From NCBI RefSeq assembly GCF_030265065.1, contig NC_080402.1:53565001-53629000 (forward strand): 64,000 nucleotides of DNA, read 5' to 3'. How positions within the stretch are numbered: the stretch's first letter is position 1; each line of letters opens with the position of its first letter. The notes below the pieces were generated by a model. That model did no database searches. It worked only from the letters and a program-made list of their open reading frames with translations, and had not been told where the DNA came from. This stretch comes from Corythoichthys intestinalis. Taxonomy: Eukaryota > Chordata > Actinopteri > Syngnathiformes > Syngnathidae. Positions 21,710 through 34,800 of the stretch are shown here, in pieces. The translations under genes were made by a program, and so were the position numbers.

Positions 21710-22664
21710 GTTGTAAGTTTCAGTGACCAGTATGAGAGAGTGTGAGAGCTGCACTACAAATTTGAACACACCTGCTCCCTATGTGCACCTGGACCTAGAA
21801 CACTAACGAGTCACCTGACATTTTGGAGGGAAAATGACAAGCAGTACTCAATTTGGACATTTAGGGGTGTAGTTTCTAAGAGTGGACTCACTTTTGTTGC
21901 CAGGGATTAAGATATTAATGGCTATATTTTGAGGGGAAAATAAATTAACTCTATTGTATAAGCTGCACACAGACTACTTTCCATTGTGTCAAAGTGTAAT
22001 TTTGTCAGTGCTGTTCCATGAAAAGATATACTTAAATATCTGCACAAATGCAAGGGGTGTACTCACTTTTGTGATACCCTGTCATATGCTTCAAGACAGT
22101 TGCTCTGATAAAAAGTCAAAATGTGAAATGCCATTATGTTACAGAGCACAGCTCTTTTGAAGAGAAGTTTCCTCCTAACATGACAGATCTTGTCAATTAT
22201 TTAGTGTACATGTGTAAGCATTGTACCTGCATGTGTTTGTTTTTTTTTTGTGTATTTTTATTTTAAGTCAAGAAAATGTTTTATTAAAATTTATTTTTAT
22301 TTAATCAGAATGTGCACTGTATTCTTGTTTGGTCAAAAGAAAACCACCTTTTCTACCTTCGACCTGCCTTGTACTTGACCGACATTAATAAATGGACCCA
22401 TGCGGGTATGAATATAATAATTGTGGAGCTTCAAGATTTGTATTTGAGGACCCCTGCTCGATGACCTTATTTGGCAGTCCACCGTAGTGCCCCTGTCCTG
22501 AAAGGGTTAAGGAAAAAAATACTTTTTATGGTTAATAATGATGAATAAATAAAAAGAATAAATAAATAAATTAATTAATTAATAAAAGAAAGAAAGAAAA
22601 ATTGTTATTTGAATTGAAGTTCTCAAGTAAGACGTGTCCGTCCAGAGGAGCTGGCGCCAAAACA

Positions 22665-22704
22665 TGACGTCACACAGAGACGACCTGGCCTTTGATGTCA
22701 CGTG
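22665..22704 (+). promoter_or_regulatory. Proximal promoter block of copy 2
   Basis: TGACGTCA (22665-22672) and CACGTG (22699-22704, within TGATGTCACGTGAG) recur at the same spacing as at copies 1 and 3, about 110 bp upstream of the ATG. The surrounding GGCGCCAAAAC is also shared. As copy 2 is the only open copy, this is the most likely working promoter of the family here. Confidence 0.58.
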
Positions 22705-22814
22705 AGCATCTCAGCACCATCCAAACGAGCAGGTGGGAATCGGTCAGATGCAGCATTCGAGCGCACGCGATTCATCGGAAGGCACGCGACTCATCTGGAA
22801 AGAACTTTTCTACC

Positions 22815-25800
22815 ATGGAACACCTCACGTCTGAACTTACTTCATTCGTTGAATGGCTGAGAGGTAAGTTTGATTAAACTTGTTTTATTTGCCATAACGT
22901 TTTGCGTCGTGCCAAATTATTGTGAACTGCACGGTGTAAGCATTTTGGTGGTCGTCCTTTAACGAAGAATTTGGTACTTTTCAACAACTAACGCTTTACA
23001 GGTAACATTTAGCAAACCTTTAACGGTCATTTAGAATTGCCGAGTCAAAAAGGACACTTGGAATATCGCGTCGAGTTAAAGTTAAATCGTTTGCACGCTT
23101 ACTACATTTTAGAATTTAATATGACAATAAACATGTATATTTTCGTGTTTTTCTACGCGTGGGTCATCATTCATCCTCGCTTTACGATCGATGCATCGCG
23201 GGTGTCCGCTTCAGTTCAAATTTAGGGTGACATTAACATTTATATTACCGTTATCTAGAGAAATTTGCTAAATTCAAATATTTCTTCACAATAAAATATT
23301 ATTCTCTGCGGAAAGGTTGCCACCTAATCAGGATTTTTGTACCGCAATCGTCCGTTAAAAAAATAAGAAAGAAAACCCGAGGAAATCTGAAAAGACCTTT
23401 CCTATTTTTTTTTTTTTTTTAGACATTTTGTGGTTTTGCCTTTCACCAAATGCCGCATGAATGGGTGTAGATGAAGAGAACATTATTTTAAGTAAATATG
23501 TAATCAACTTACGTGTGCAAATGTATGTGCTCCTGCATCCCACTTGATGGTACTTCATCGTTTTACAGTTGGGAATCAGTCAAACCACTCAATGTGTCCA
23601 TCATTGGCAGAGGTGGGTAGAGTAGCCAAAAAACGTACTCAAGTAAAAGTAGCGTTACTTCAAAATAATATTATTCAAGTAAAAGTAAAAGTAGTCGTCC
23701 AAAAAATGTACTCAAGTACAAGTAAAAAGGTATTTGGTGAAAAGAATACTCAAGTAATGTGTAACATTATGAGTAACTGCTTACATTTTTTTTTTTTTAA
23801 ACAATGGTATTTTTTTCTGAGCAAAAAGTTATCTATATGAACTGTTGTTATAAATTCCGGCGAAAGAAAAAAAAAAAAAAAATCATAGTTGCGTTATTTG
23901 TCCAAAAAGCATGAGTGCCCTCTGGTGGAGAAAATAGTTCCTAGTTTGAATAGTGAGTAGTTCCTTCCAAATTACTTTTATGAAATTAAAAGGATCATAT
24001 CTCCGGGTTTCCGTGGTCAATCGGTGCCAGATAAAAACTAGGAGAGAGGTTAAAATCCGCACTTTCGAGTCATGTTGAGGGGAGCGCTCTATGTCAAATA
24101 CTTCATTTTTTAAGGTGCTTTAAAGACACCACATGATTGAAGAGGCTGGTGTGAACATAGAACGGCAACCTTGGAGTCATGGGATTATTGTTGTGACATC
24201 TCATTGGTGAAATTGGTAGAGGTACTGTTGGCATTGCCGGCAAAAAATAAAATAATATGCAAAGAGGAACAATTTAATGATTCTTGTGTAGCCCAAAGTA
24301 GCGAAGTAAGAGTAGCATCTTTTTCTTCACAAATCTACTCAATTAAAAGTATAAAGTATAGCTTAGTAAAACTACTCTTCGAAGTACATTTTTCTCAAAA
24401 AGTTACTCAAGTAAATGTAACGGAGTACATGTAATGCGTTAAGACCCACCTTTGATTATTGGTTGCTCATCCATGTTTTTGTCTGCAGAATACCCACCGG
24501 AGCTTACTGCTGGATCATTAGAAGGCCAAGGCTCTGCAATAGGAAAGACCACTTCTAATGACACGGACTTGGAAAGAGACAACGATGGCAGTACGACCAC
24601 TAACTGGCTTAAGCTTTTGCCCAAAACACACGGCAAACGCCAAGTGGTCATCGCCTCTCTGGCTTTCCAGAAGACCTGGGCACAGGTAGGTAGATGGTTT
24701 TGGAAGGGTCACCCCCCTTAAAATGCTTGGTTCATTCAAACTATATTCACAATCATACTTATTTTCCACTTGCAGGTATGTCGTCTGCTGGAAAGCCTGG
24801 AGGAAGACTATAAGAGGATGGAGGACTGGTGCTGCCCAACAGGCAAACCTGACTCCAGCGCTCAGTTGGACCATGTGACCTTCATGAGCAGTAAACACCT
24901 TGAACAGAAGGAATTCTTCCTCAAGGTTGAAATCACACCATTAAATATTCAAGCAGAGTTCATAGAATGTAACATGTCTAATCTTCTGTAATTGTGTTTT
25001 CCCTCATTCAGGCCTGCATGTTAACCAAAGGCATCGCAGAGATCTTCTACCAGTACGTAGAGAGGAATGGCGATACAATGGGAAGGCTGGGTCAGGACCA
25101 AGAAGAACATGTTACAGGTCAGTTTGAAGGATAACATTTACTTATGTAGTTGATAGGGGGGAAACCTGATATTAATAGTTTTCTCTCCTATAAGCTGGGG
25201 TGCACATATTTTTTTTTGCCCAGGTGCTCAGAGGAGGACCTGGAGATGTGACTTGGTCCTCATTGAGCTTGAGAGCCGACCCGCCTGATGCGATAAAATT
25301 ATGACAAGCTTTACTTAGAGCCAATTAACTTTAGTAATTATTTTAACAATTAATGCTTGATTAACATCAACTGGCACAACAAAATTGCCATTATTTTGAA
25401 GTGAAATGTAAAGAAATAAACATAAAAGCACCAATTCAAAATAAAGGGCATTATGCGGCTCCCACATTAACTCCAAGCCTTTGTAAAAGTGGGATGTCCT
25501 CCTCATAAGACCTCATTGAACGTGCATGTTTAGCTTTGTAAAATGCGAGCAAAAACACGTTTCTCACTGCATGGCGCTGTTCTTCATCACTGTCTTGACA
25601 TCGATAGTTTGCCTAATTGCCACATGCTCTTGTTTTTTTCGTGCTTTTCAAAGTTTGGATGGCTGAAATTCTTTGACCCTACATAAAATGCGCTGCTCTT
25701 ATCAGCGACATTGGTAGTCTCACGGCACATTTTGTACTGCATTTCCGTGCGAGCATCATTTGCTTCTAGCCATGGTACCTCCTGCAGCCACTTTTCAGCA

Positions 25801-28800
25801 AAAGTCCTTTTTTCGGTAGCTCCGGTGACGTCTCCGTCGTCTGTCGTTTTTTTGACGGTGGTGGGGGAAGACGGAAATAATTACTCAGTGGGGCCTGCCT
25901 CTTCGACATTTTTAGAAGTTATTTTCTCGTGTCCGCCGCAAATACAGTGGTCAGCCATCGGTACGCAAAAGCGTATGGAAGTCGTTGAGGGCCAGCGTGC
26001 ATGCGGACCACTTATGTGCACCCCTGCCTATAAGTGTTTATTAGCAGAAGTAACAAATCGTAAATGTAATGGACGAATAATGCTGTAGTTTGCCAAAGTG
26101 AGCGGGATTTACAGAAGATAAAGATTATATAACATGTGTGGGGGGGAGACTGGTTTGTAGGTTTCTCTCAACTATCACTGAAGAGTGGAGCACTTTCAGT
26201 GTTGCCAACTACCCAGTAAGGTAAGTAGCTATTGGCTGTCCTTAACATTTACCTATCTATAGATAGCTCTAAAGAGCACTCAAAAAGTTGATGGGCGGGG
26301 CTGAACACCTGATATGTTTGATCTCCTATAAGTATCTATTAGCAGAAGTAACAAATCACAAATGTAATGGACAAATAATGCTGTCATTTGCCAAAGTGAG
26401 TGGGATTTACAGAAGTTAAAGATTATTTACCATCCTAAAAGTTGTTATATGGTGTCATCACCTAATTTGCATAATTGGCAATTTGCATTTAATTGTAATG
26501 GGCGTTGTATAGGAGAGGAATAACGCAGTGGGAGACGCTAAAAGTGAGTCCAAATGCACCCAAATATGTTTAGAACTACAAATGAACCCTCACATTTTTT
26601 TTTAATATTGCCAAACTAAATGGACCAGAAGTACAATACAGTACAAAAAGAAATGATGGTAACTTGTCGCTAGATTTGTCGCTAGCTGCTTTTGACCAAA
26701 AAAAGTCGCCAGATTTAGCAAGAAAATCGCCGAGTTGGCAACACTGAGCACTTCAACACTCACTTACACTTTAATAAATGACACTTTATTCTAAATATTT
26801 TTCAATAGAGAAACATTAAAATAACACTATGATCTCTTACGTTAACGCTCAAACAGCTTGCCAAAGGCACATCTTGCATCATTATGTTTCCCTAACGGGT
26901 GGGTGTTTTTTTTTTTGTTTCTTTTTATAGGCATCTTGACTGATTTGTGTGAGAGAGAGAACCGTCTCCTCTGTTTATGGAATGGAAGAAAGCAGCAACT
27001 GGACCAGTGTCTGCAGTACTTGGGTTTTGAACGCCATGCCATACAGGTGACTGAGTTAGAAATCATTAGTCTCAAAACAGTCAACATTGTGTGACTTAAC
27101 CAAAACATAACAAGTTTTTGTCCTTAGGCCAAGAAGAGAATACAGGACATGGGCGAACTTTACCTGTCGATGCACTACTCCACCGGCTCAGGCATTGGTT
27201 TCAAGCAGGAGCTGCTGAAGGAGAAGGAAAACATTAAAATCATCAGCAAGGTAGGTTCCTTGTCACACCCGCATCTGATAGGATGCAAGCATTCAAAAAT
27301 GATCTTATTGGCTCCTCCACAGCAAACTGAAGAATGCGTTAAGCTTCTCATCCAACTGGCAGACGGGTACTGCGCCAAAGGACACAGCCATGCCGACAAG
27401 ATGATAAAAAGTGTTTTGGCAGTCGACCAGTGCTACCGGGATTTGAACCGACGAATGCAAAAGCACCACTCCAGCTTGGAGAAAGTAAGTCTAATTTGAC
27501 AATGATACCATAGGGATAACAAATGTATTTATAGTGGTACTAAGAAAATTCGAATATCCTGAAAAGGTTGTTTTTCTGCAATTCTGTTAAGTTTAATTTG
27601 TTAGTGGTTTATGGTTATTGTTTGTATTCACTGTTGGCATTTGGTTTTGCAGCGCATAATTGTGACGTAAGAAAATGCGCCAGTTAGTGTGTTTTGGCGG
27701 TTGCTGCCGAAAAGGTACTTCTGGCTGTTGAGAGCAATTAATAAAGGTATAAAACTGCAACGTGCGTTTTATTGGAAATTAACATGGTAGCAGAGGATGG
27801 CTGCCACTAACAACTACAGATTACCCCCGGGATTTGAAGAAGGAAAGTCCTACGAGAAATGGAAAAATGAGTTGGAAATATGGACGCGGGTGACGGACTT
27901 GGAAAAAAAGAAACAAGGGCTAGCGGTGACTTTATCGCTAAAAGGCAGAGCAAGAGACGTGGCTCTGGAAATACCAGCCGATGATTTGGATAAAGAAGAT
28001 GGTTTGAACACGCTGATCTCCGAACTCGACAAAGTCTTTTTGAGAGAGGAAAAAGACCGAGCCTACGAGGCGTACTCCGAGTTCGACAAGATAACGCGGA
28101 AGGATGACGTCGCTATGGCGGACTATATTGCGGACTTTGAACAGAAATACAACAAGATTCGTAAGTTTAATATGATTCTTCCCGACGCAGTTTTGGCGTT
28201 TAAACTTTTGGATACTGCCGGACTTGACGTGAAAGACAAGCAGCTGGCTTTAACTGCGTGCAGGACGCACACGTTTGCCGACATGAAATCGGCACTCAAA
28301 CGGGTATTTGGCGACAACAGCGAGTCCAAAGAAGGACCGATCAATGTGAGTAAAGACGCCGTTTACTACGCGGATACCCGGAAAAGAGATCAGTCACGTG
28401 TCCAAAACAGCCGTGCTCGAGGACCAATTGCAGGCACTAATCCGCTTGATAAATATGGAAGACGAACTCAGTGTGGAATTTGTCAGAGCACATATCACTG
28501 GGTGAAGGATTGTCCGCACAAGAAGGAAAATGTAAAGATGACAAGTGAACATCAGATAACAAATGAACATCAATACCGTGAACAACCAGAAGAGTGCAAC
28601 ATTACATTGTATTCCAAGCAATGTGATGATGGAATTTTCATGGTAGAAGCTCTAGGATCAGCAGTAATTGACACTGCATGCACAAGGACAGTTTGTGGGG
28701 AAAAATGGCTGGACAACTATTTGGATGGATTAAGTGCAAGTGAAAAGCAGAAAGTGACAAGCATCGAGAGCAACAAGCCTTTCAAGTTTGGAGATGGAAA

Positions 28801-31800
28801 AATTGTAAATGCTACAAAAAAGGTTAAGTTGCCTGCTAAAGTGGGGTCAACAAAATGCTTTATTGAAACGGAAGTTGTTCCAGCAGACATCCCTTTACTA
28901 CTTAGTAAAGCTTCACTGAAAAAAGCAGGGGCTGTGCTAAATTTACAGGAGGATACAGCCACCATGTTGAACCAACAGTTAGCTCTTGAAGTGACATCGT
29001 CAGGACACTACTGTATAAATATATCAAGTAAAGAATCTCCAAGTAATGCATATGAGAACACAGTACTTGCGATCACAGAAAATATGAACGAAGAACAAAA
29101 GCACAAAGTTTTCCTGAAATTGCACAAGCAGTTCGGACATGCTTCAGTTGATAAACTCAAAACATTGCTCATAAATGCTGGAAATGCTGATGTTGAGAAC
29201 ATTTCTATTCTAGAAAAGATTGTAGGCAAATGTGAAATATGTCTGAAACACGGCAAATCGAAGCCTAAACCTGCTGTAGGTCTGCCAATGGCTTCTCGCT
29301 ACAACGAGACTGTAGCAGTGGATTTACATGAGCTAGAACACAGTGTGTGGTATATGCACATTATTGATCATTTTACTCGTTTCAGTGCTGGATGCATCGT
29401 CACCTCCAAGAAGCCAAATCTAATTGTAAAAAAATTCATTCATTCCTGGATTAGTATTCACGGTCCACCAGAACGACTTTTCAGTGACAACGGAGGAGAA
29501 TTCAATAATGATGAAATAAGAGACATGGCAGAGAACTTTAATATTGAAATAAAGACTACTGCTGGATACAGCCCATGGAGTAATGGTTTGCTTGAACGCC
29601 ATAATCAAACACTCACAGAAATACTGCTGAAAGTTAAAGTGGACAACAAGTGTGACTGGGAAACAGCCCTGGACTGGGCACTTATGGCAAAAAATACAAT
29701 GCACAATGTTCACGGCTTCAGTCCATATCAACTAGTTTTTGGACACAATCCTAATCTTCCTTCTGTTTTGATTGATAAACCACCTGCCCTGGAAGGCACG
29801 ACCATCAGCGGATGGGTTGGACAACATTTAACTGCCTTACACACAGCAAGGAAAGCATTTTCCGAGGCAGAGTGTTCAGAAAGAATAAGGAGAGCTCTCA
29901 GAAAGCAAATACGTCCAAATGATGAGAAATATGACACTGGGGACAAAGTGTTCTACAAAAGGGCAGACTGTGTTGAATGGAAAGGCCCTGGCATTGTAAT
30001 AGGACAAGATGGAGTAGTTGTATTCGTACGTCATGGTGGGACGTACGTCAGAGTTCACCAATCGAGATTAAGGAAGGCTGATGGTGATCCCAGGGAAGGA
30101 CCAAGTTCTGTTGAGCCACAGCAGAGTGAAAAAAACACAGTTGTAAATGCTGACATACAAATGGACAATGATGTTGAGTTTGAAAGGAATACCCATCATC
30201 ATGATCCACAGCTAAGGGATGAAACAACTGGAGACTCCGTGAAGTTAAAAAAGGGACAAGTGATCAAATATCTGGACAAAGACACTGGTGTTTCTCACAC
30301 GGCTAAAGTGATTGGACGAGCCGGAAAAGCCACTGGACAGTACAAGAACTGGTACAACCTACAATACTCAGAACCGGAACTTGTAGCTGGTGTTACAAAA
30401 TCAGCTGATCTAAGTCAAGTAGATGATCTTCAGTTTGAGCCTCTGAACAGTGATGAGGTATGTTCCGACATGCATGACAATGACGTGTTGGTCACAGAAG
30501 ATGTTTCATTTCAGAAGGCAAAACAGGATGAAATTAGTAACTGGAAAAACAATGGTGTGTTTGAGGAGGTGGAAGATGTTGGTCAAAAACTGGTGTCCAC
30601 CAGGTGGGTGTGCACACTGAAGGAAACAACAGAAGGTATTGTACCCAAAGCACGTCTAGTAGCTAGGGGATTCGAAGAGTATAACAATACAGATCTTCCG
30701 AAAGACTCCCCTACATGCTCATCAGAATCACTAAAATTGATCGTGGCAGTGATTTGCCAAAGACAGTGGATGCTGCACTCCATGGACATAAAGTCAGCGT
30801 TTCTTCAGGGTGCAGAGCTGTCTCGGGACATTCACCTTCGTCCTCCTCCTGAATTTGGATGTGAAAGAAAAGTGTGGAAACTTAATAAATGTGTCTATGG
30901 ACTAGCCGATGCCTCACTCTACTGGTACAATAAAGTCAAAGCCACACTGGAAAAAGCAGGAGCCAGAATGTCACAAGTAGATCCTGCTGTTTTCTACTGG
31001 TTGGATGAAAATGGCCATGTAACTGGCATCCTCGCATGCCATGTAGATGACTTTATATGGGGTGGCTCACAACTTTTCACCAAGACCATCATTCCTCAGC
31101 TCAAAACAGCTTTTCAAGTGGGCCGTGAGGAGCACAAGTGCTTTCGCTATGTTGGAATGGACCTGGCGACTGTAAAAAATGGTGTGGAGATGAAACAGGA
31201 TGCGTACATAAAAAATCTTCAACCTATTGTCATGGATTCATCAAGAGCTTTGAACCGTCATTCACCTCTCACAGGAAATGAGATCGACCAGCTGAGGTCA
31301 AAGATTGGTCAGCTGCTATGGGTAGCCAGACAAAGCAGGCCAGATGTCATGTTTGACACACGTGTTCTTGCATCTACCTTAAAAACTGGAACTGTGCAAA
31401 CCTTGCACGAAGCAAATAAAGTGATAAGAAAACTCAAGTCAGAAAATGTCACACTTAAATACCAATACTTAGGAGATGATGATTCTTTGAAGCTTGTCGT
31501 TTTCAGTGATGCCTCAATGGGAAATCTTCCTGATGGTGGAACACAAGGTGGACATCTCATTGTGCTGATGGGCAAGGAAGGAAAATTCTCTCCTATCTGC
31601 TGGCAATCCAAGAGGATCAGGAGAGTGGTTCGGAGCACACTGGCCGGAGAAACACTTGCTCTTGCTGATGGGATCGATAATGCCATATTTTTGTCATCCC
31701 TTTACGCTGAACTCACAACAGGACAAGTCAAGCATGGCACTCTGCCAGTGACATGTGTCACAGACAATTACTCACTTGTGGATGCCATCAAATCAACAAA

Positions 31801-34800
31801 GTCGGTAACGGAGAAACGACTGAGACTAGAAGTAAGTGGCATTAAAGAACTACTCCAAAGCGGAAGGATTCAACATGTTCACTGGTCTTCAACAAAGGAA
31901 CAGTTGGCCGATTGTCTCACAAAAAAAGGAGCTTCCTCTTTACTGCTTCTCAAGGTGTTGAAGGATGGACAGTGGAAACTTGAGGATTAACTGTTTATTG
32001 AAGAATGCTTTTGACTGTTAAATTTAAGACAAAAAATGTCATTGAATGTTATGCCTTTAAATATCATTTATACTGAATACTGACTTGCATCCTTGTGTTA
32101 AAAAAAAAAAAAAAAAAAAAAATGATGGAGATTGTTAAGTTTAATTTGTTAGTGGTTTATGGTTATTGTTTGTATTCACTGTTGGCATTTGGTTTTGCAG
32201 CGCATAATTGTGACGTAAGAAAATGCGCCAGTTAGTGTGTTTTGGCGGTTGCTGCCGAAAAGGTACTTCTGGCTGTTGAGAGCAATTAATAAAGGTATAA
32301 AACTGCAACGTGCGTTTTATTGGAAATTAACAATTCAACATAAAAGGTGAATTTGACATGTTAAATAAATGAATAAAATAGAAAAGATTGTATTTCTGGC
32401 TCAATAAATTTTTTCTTCCGTGTTAAATTTCCAAAATAAAACAACTTTCACTTGATATTCTAATTTTAATTTTTATTGCGCATGCGCAATAGTTCCTTCT
32501 AGAGGTGTGCAAAATTTCCGATTCTTAGATTATTTGCGATTCGGCCGTGGAAGATTCGAGAACAATTCACAAACATCCAAATTCCGATTATTAAAATATG
32601 CAAGTAAAGCGGAAGTACACAACACTCAGCGCGCCGCGCGGTCTTCAGGACGGAACGGAGCGAGAGTAGCTAAACATCATGCTTCCCATTACCCGGCCCC
32701 TCGGGTAATGGCAATGCTCAACTCACGGCTCTAGCTCAACTCATGCAACGAGATAAAAAAACACAACAACATACCTGACTGCTGCCGAAAAGCTGCTTCA
32801 AAGTACATCCATATAATGTTACGGTGGATATCATTTATATAGGACTAGAAGCAGATAGATTTGGTAGTGTTAGCAGCACATCTACAAAAAGCTAGATGCG
32901 GGCGTTATAAACGGCCGCCATCTTAAAGCAGTACACTTCCCTGCAAGGCTGTTGTAGCGAACCTTCCAAGCAAACCTAATTAACTTTTTATCTAAAATAC
33001 TCCTAAATCTTTAAAATAGTTTTAAAACTTTCACATGTCGAAAGTAGACAAAAGGGAAATTATGGAATAACGGGAGCAATTTTAACAAATTTAACGGTTG
33101 ATTCACAACATTAAATTAATTGAATGTAGTTTAAAGCTGCTGATACAGAATGGGGACTGGAGTTTTTTATTTAATGTTATTTTTGTATATTTGTTTACTG
33201 CTATATGTTAACATTGATACTGAAATAGTAGTGTGGTTTAGCCTGAGAGTATTTTTGAACAATTTTGGAACTAATGTACAAAACATAAAAAAAAAAAAAA
33301 AGAGGGGGAAAAAAAAGGAGGAGGGTGCATCAATAATCGTTTTATAATCGAATCGGAGCCTCTGAATCGTAATCGTAATCGAATCGTTATGTGCCCAAAG
33401 ATTCCCAGCTCTAGTTCCTTCATTATAATTGTTAATTATTATTAATAAATCCAAAAATATATAAATACATGTGCAATAATCTCATTGTAACATTTATTCC
33501 ATGTTTTGATGCATTTTTATACTTTATAAAAGATTTATGTCTGAATTTTGGGGCACTTGGAAAAGATTCGGGCATTTACATTTACAACGTGTCTCTACTT
33601 ACAGACGCAGAACCAATGATTTTGTAACTAGAGGTACCACTGTAATGCAACAATAAAACGTGTACAGCAAGTAATCTTTGACAAATTATTGAAATATATA
33701 TAATGATATGAACTAAGAAAAATAAGAATACAAGGATAAATGAAGAGAGAAACAAGGGACAAATTCGGGAAAAATAATCTAATAAAATGCTGAATGCAAA
33801 CAGCATCTTCCCAAATAGAACTATTCAAGTCATCTGGTGAAAATTCTTCTACTTTTAATATTGCAATATACTGGATATCGCAATATATCCCAAACCCCCA
33901 AAAAGTCACAATGTCATTTTTTTCCCAATATTGTTCAGCCCTAATGTAGGCTGAATTCAAGCTTAATGTGCGTGCCATATACAATGATATTTTCATAATT
34001 TGCTGCGGGTCAATAAAAACCGGGCATTTGGCCAATGGGCCATAACTTGGACACCGCTTACATCAATAAAAGTGACTTGACTGACTGAACTGTTAGAACT
34101 TCAAAGACTTCAAAAATCAGCATATTAATAACTCAAAACAATAAATTCCTCTCTTTTTCTTGGTCTGTTTCTAGTTGACCGGCGCTAAGTACTCAGCTGC
34201 CCATTACACCAGGGAGAAGAACCATGAAGGTAATGGTAAGTTAAATAAGGTCTTCTTTTGGTGTAGGGAACTTTTACAACTTTACAATGGAACCTCTGAA
34301 ATGGAATGTTCCAAAAGTGATACTATGGAAGCCAGTTGAAGCATTTATTTGACATCCCTGATATGGAGCTTCAGGGTCTATGTACGAGCACACTCTTTGG
34401 CCTAACTAATAGGACAATTAGTGCACTAGTACAATGATGGACGTGCTTTTTGTTTTTTTTTTCCCTCCTACGCTATAATATTTCTGCACACAAATAAAAC
34501 AACTACCATATATACTAACGTAGAGGTCGCACCCCTAGTTTTTAGTTAAAAAATAAGTCAATTTACTGTAGATTGACCCTAGTATAAGTTGCAATATAGA
34601 CTATTTATGGGCCAATTTTCGATACCAATATGACTGAAACACAAAGCACGGTACATTTTCTTGTGATTTAAAGACTATATTTTCATTATTTCACACTTGC
34701 AGCTTCAGCTTTTGGTTGTAGATTATTTGGACCTTAACTTGCCTTTATAGTTAGCGTAAATCGGGCGTATAGAAAAATGTCATTAAAAAAATTGCGAGTA

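Larger units (their letters stand above)
19967..22081 (-). mobile_element. Tc1-family transposon, interrupted by a solo LTR
   Basis: The inverted ends are CAGTGTATCACAAAGGTGAG (left) and, read inward from the right, CAGGGTATCACAAAAGTGAG. An internal direct echo of the end phrase GAGTACACCCCT lies near 20160, as in Tc1 elements with inner repeats. The transposase gene is on the minus strand. It sits inside the hAT element 19823-22456 and is itself broken by the LTR at 20881-21359. The expected flanking TA is not clear; both flanks read TC. Confidence 0.85.
19823..22456. mobile_element. hAT-type element between copies 1 and 2, hosting a Tc1
   Basis: The left end TAGGGGTCCTCAAATAC and the right end, read inward from 22456, CAGGGGTCCTCAAATAC are inverted repeats. 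The similarity continues for about 130 bp (19823-19965 against 22325-22456). Without the Tc1 insertion the element is about 0.5 kb and non-coding. The right flank CTCGATGA corresponds to the CTCTATGA target used by the MITE at 262-495 in unit 1. The left flank matches it only partly. Confidence 0.68.
27585..32332 (+). mobile_element. Ty1/copia LTR retrotransposon, whole-looking, in intron 7 of copy 2
   Basis: The element is about 4.75 kb with near-identical LTRs of about 200 bp at 27585-27784 and 32134-32332, both starting TGTTAAG and ending TTAACA. A primer-binding-site-like TGGTAGCAGAGG (27785-27796) follows the 5' LTR, resembling the initiator-methionine tRNA site used by copia elements. 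A short purine stretch precedes the 3' LTR. The flanks share ATTC (27581-27584 and 32333-32336), and copy 3 has the empty site. It carries one long gag-pol frame and looks whole. The near-identical LTRs imply a recent insertion. Confidence 0.93.

Noticed and set aside
27850-31686. Many minus-strand open frames within the copia gag-pol
   Set aside because: They are antisense shadows of one long, domain-rich plus-strand frame.
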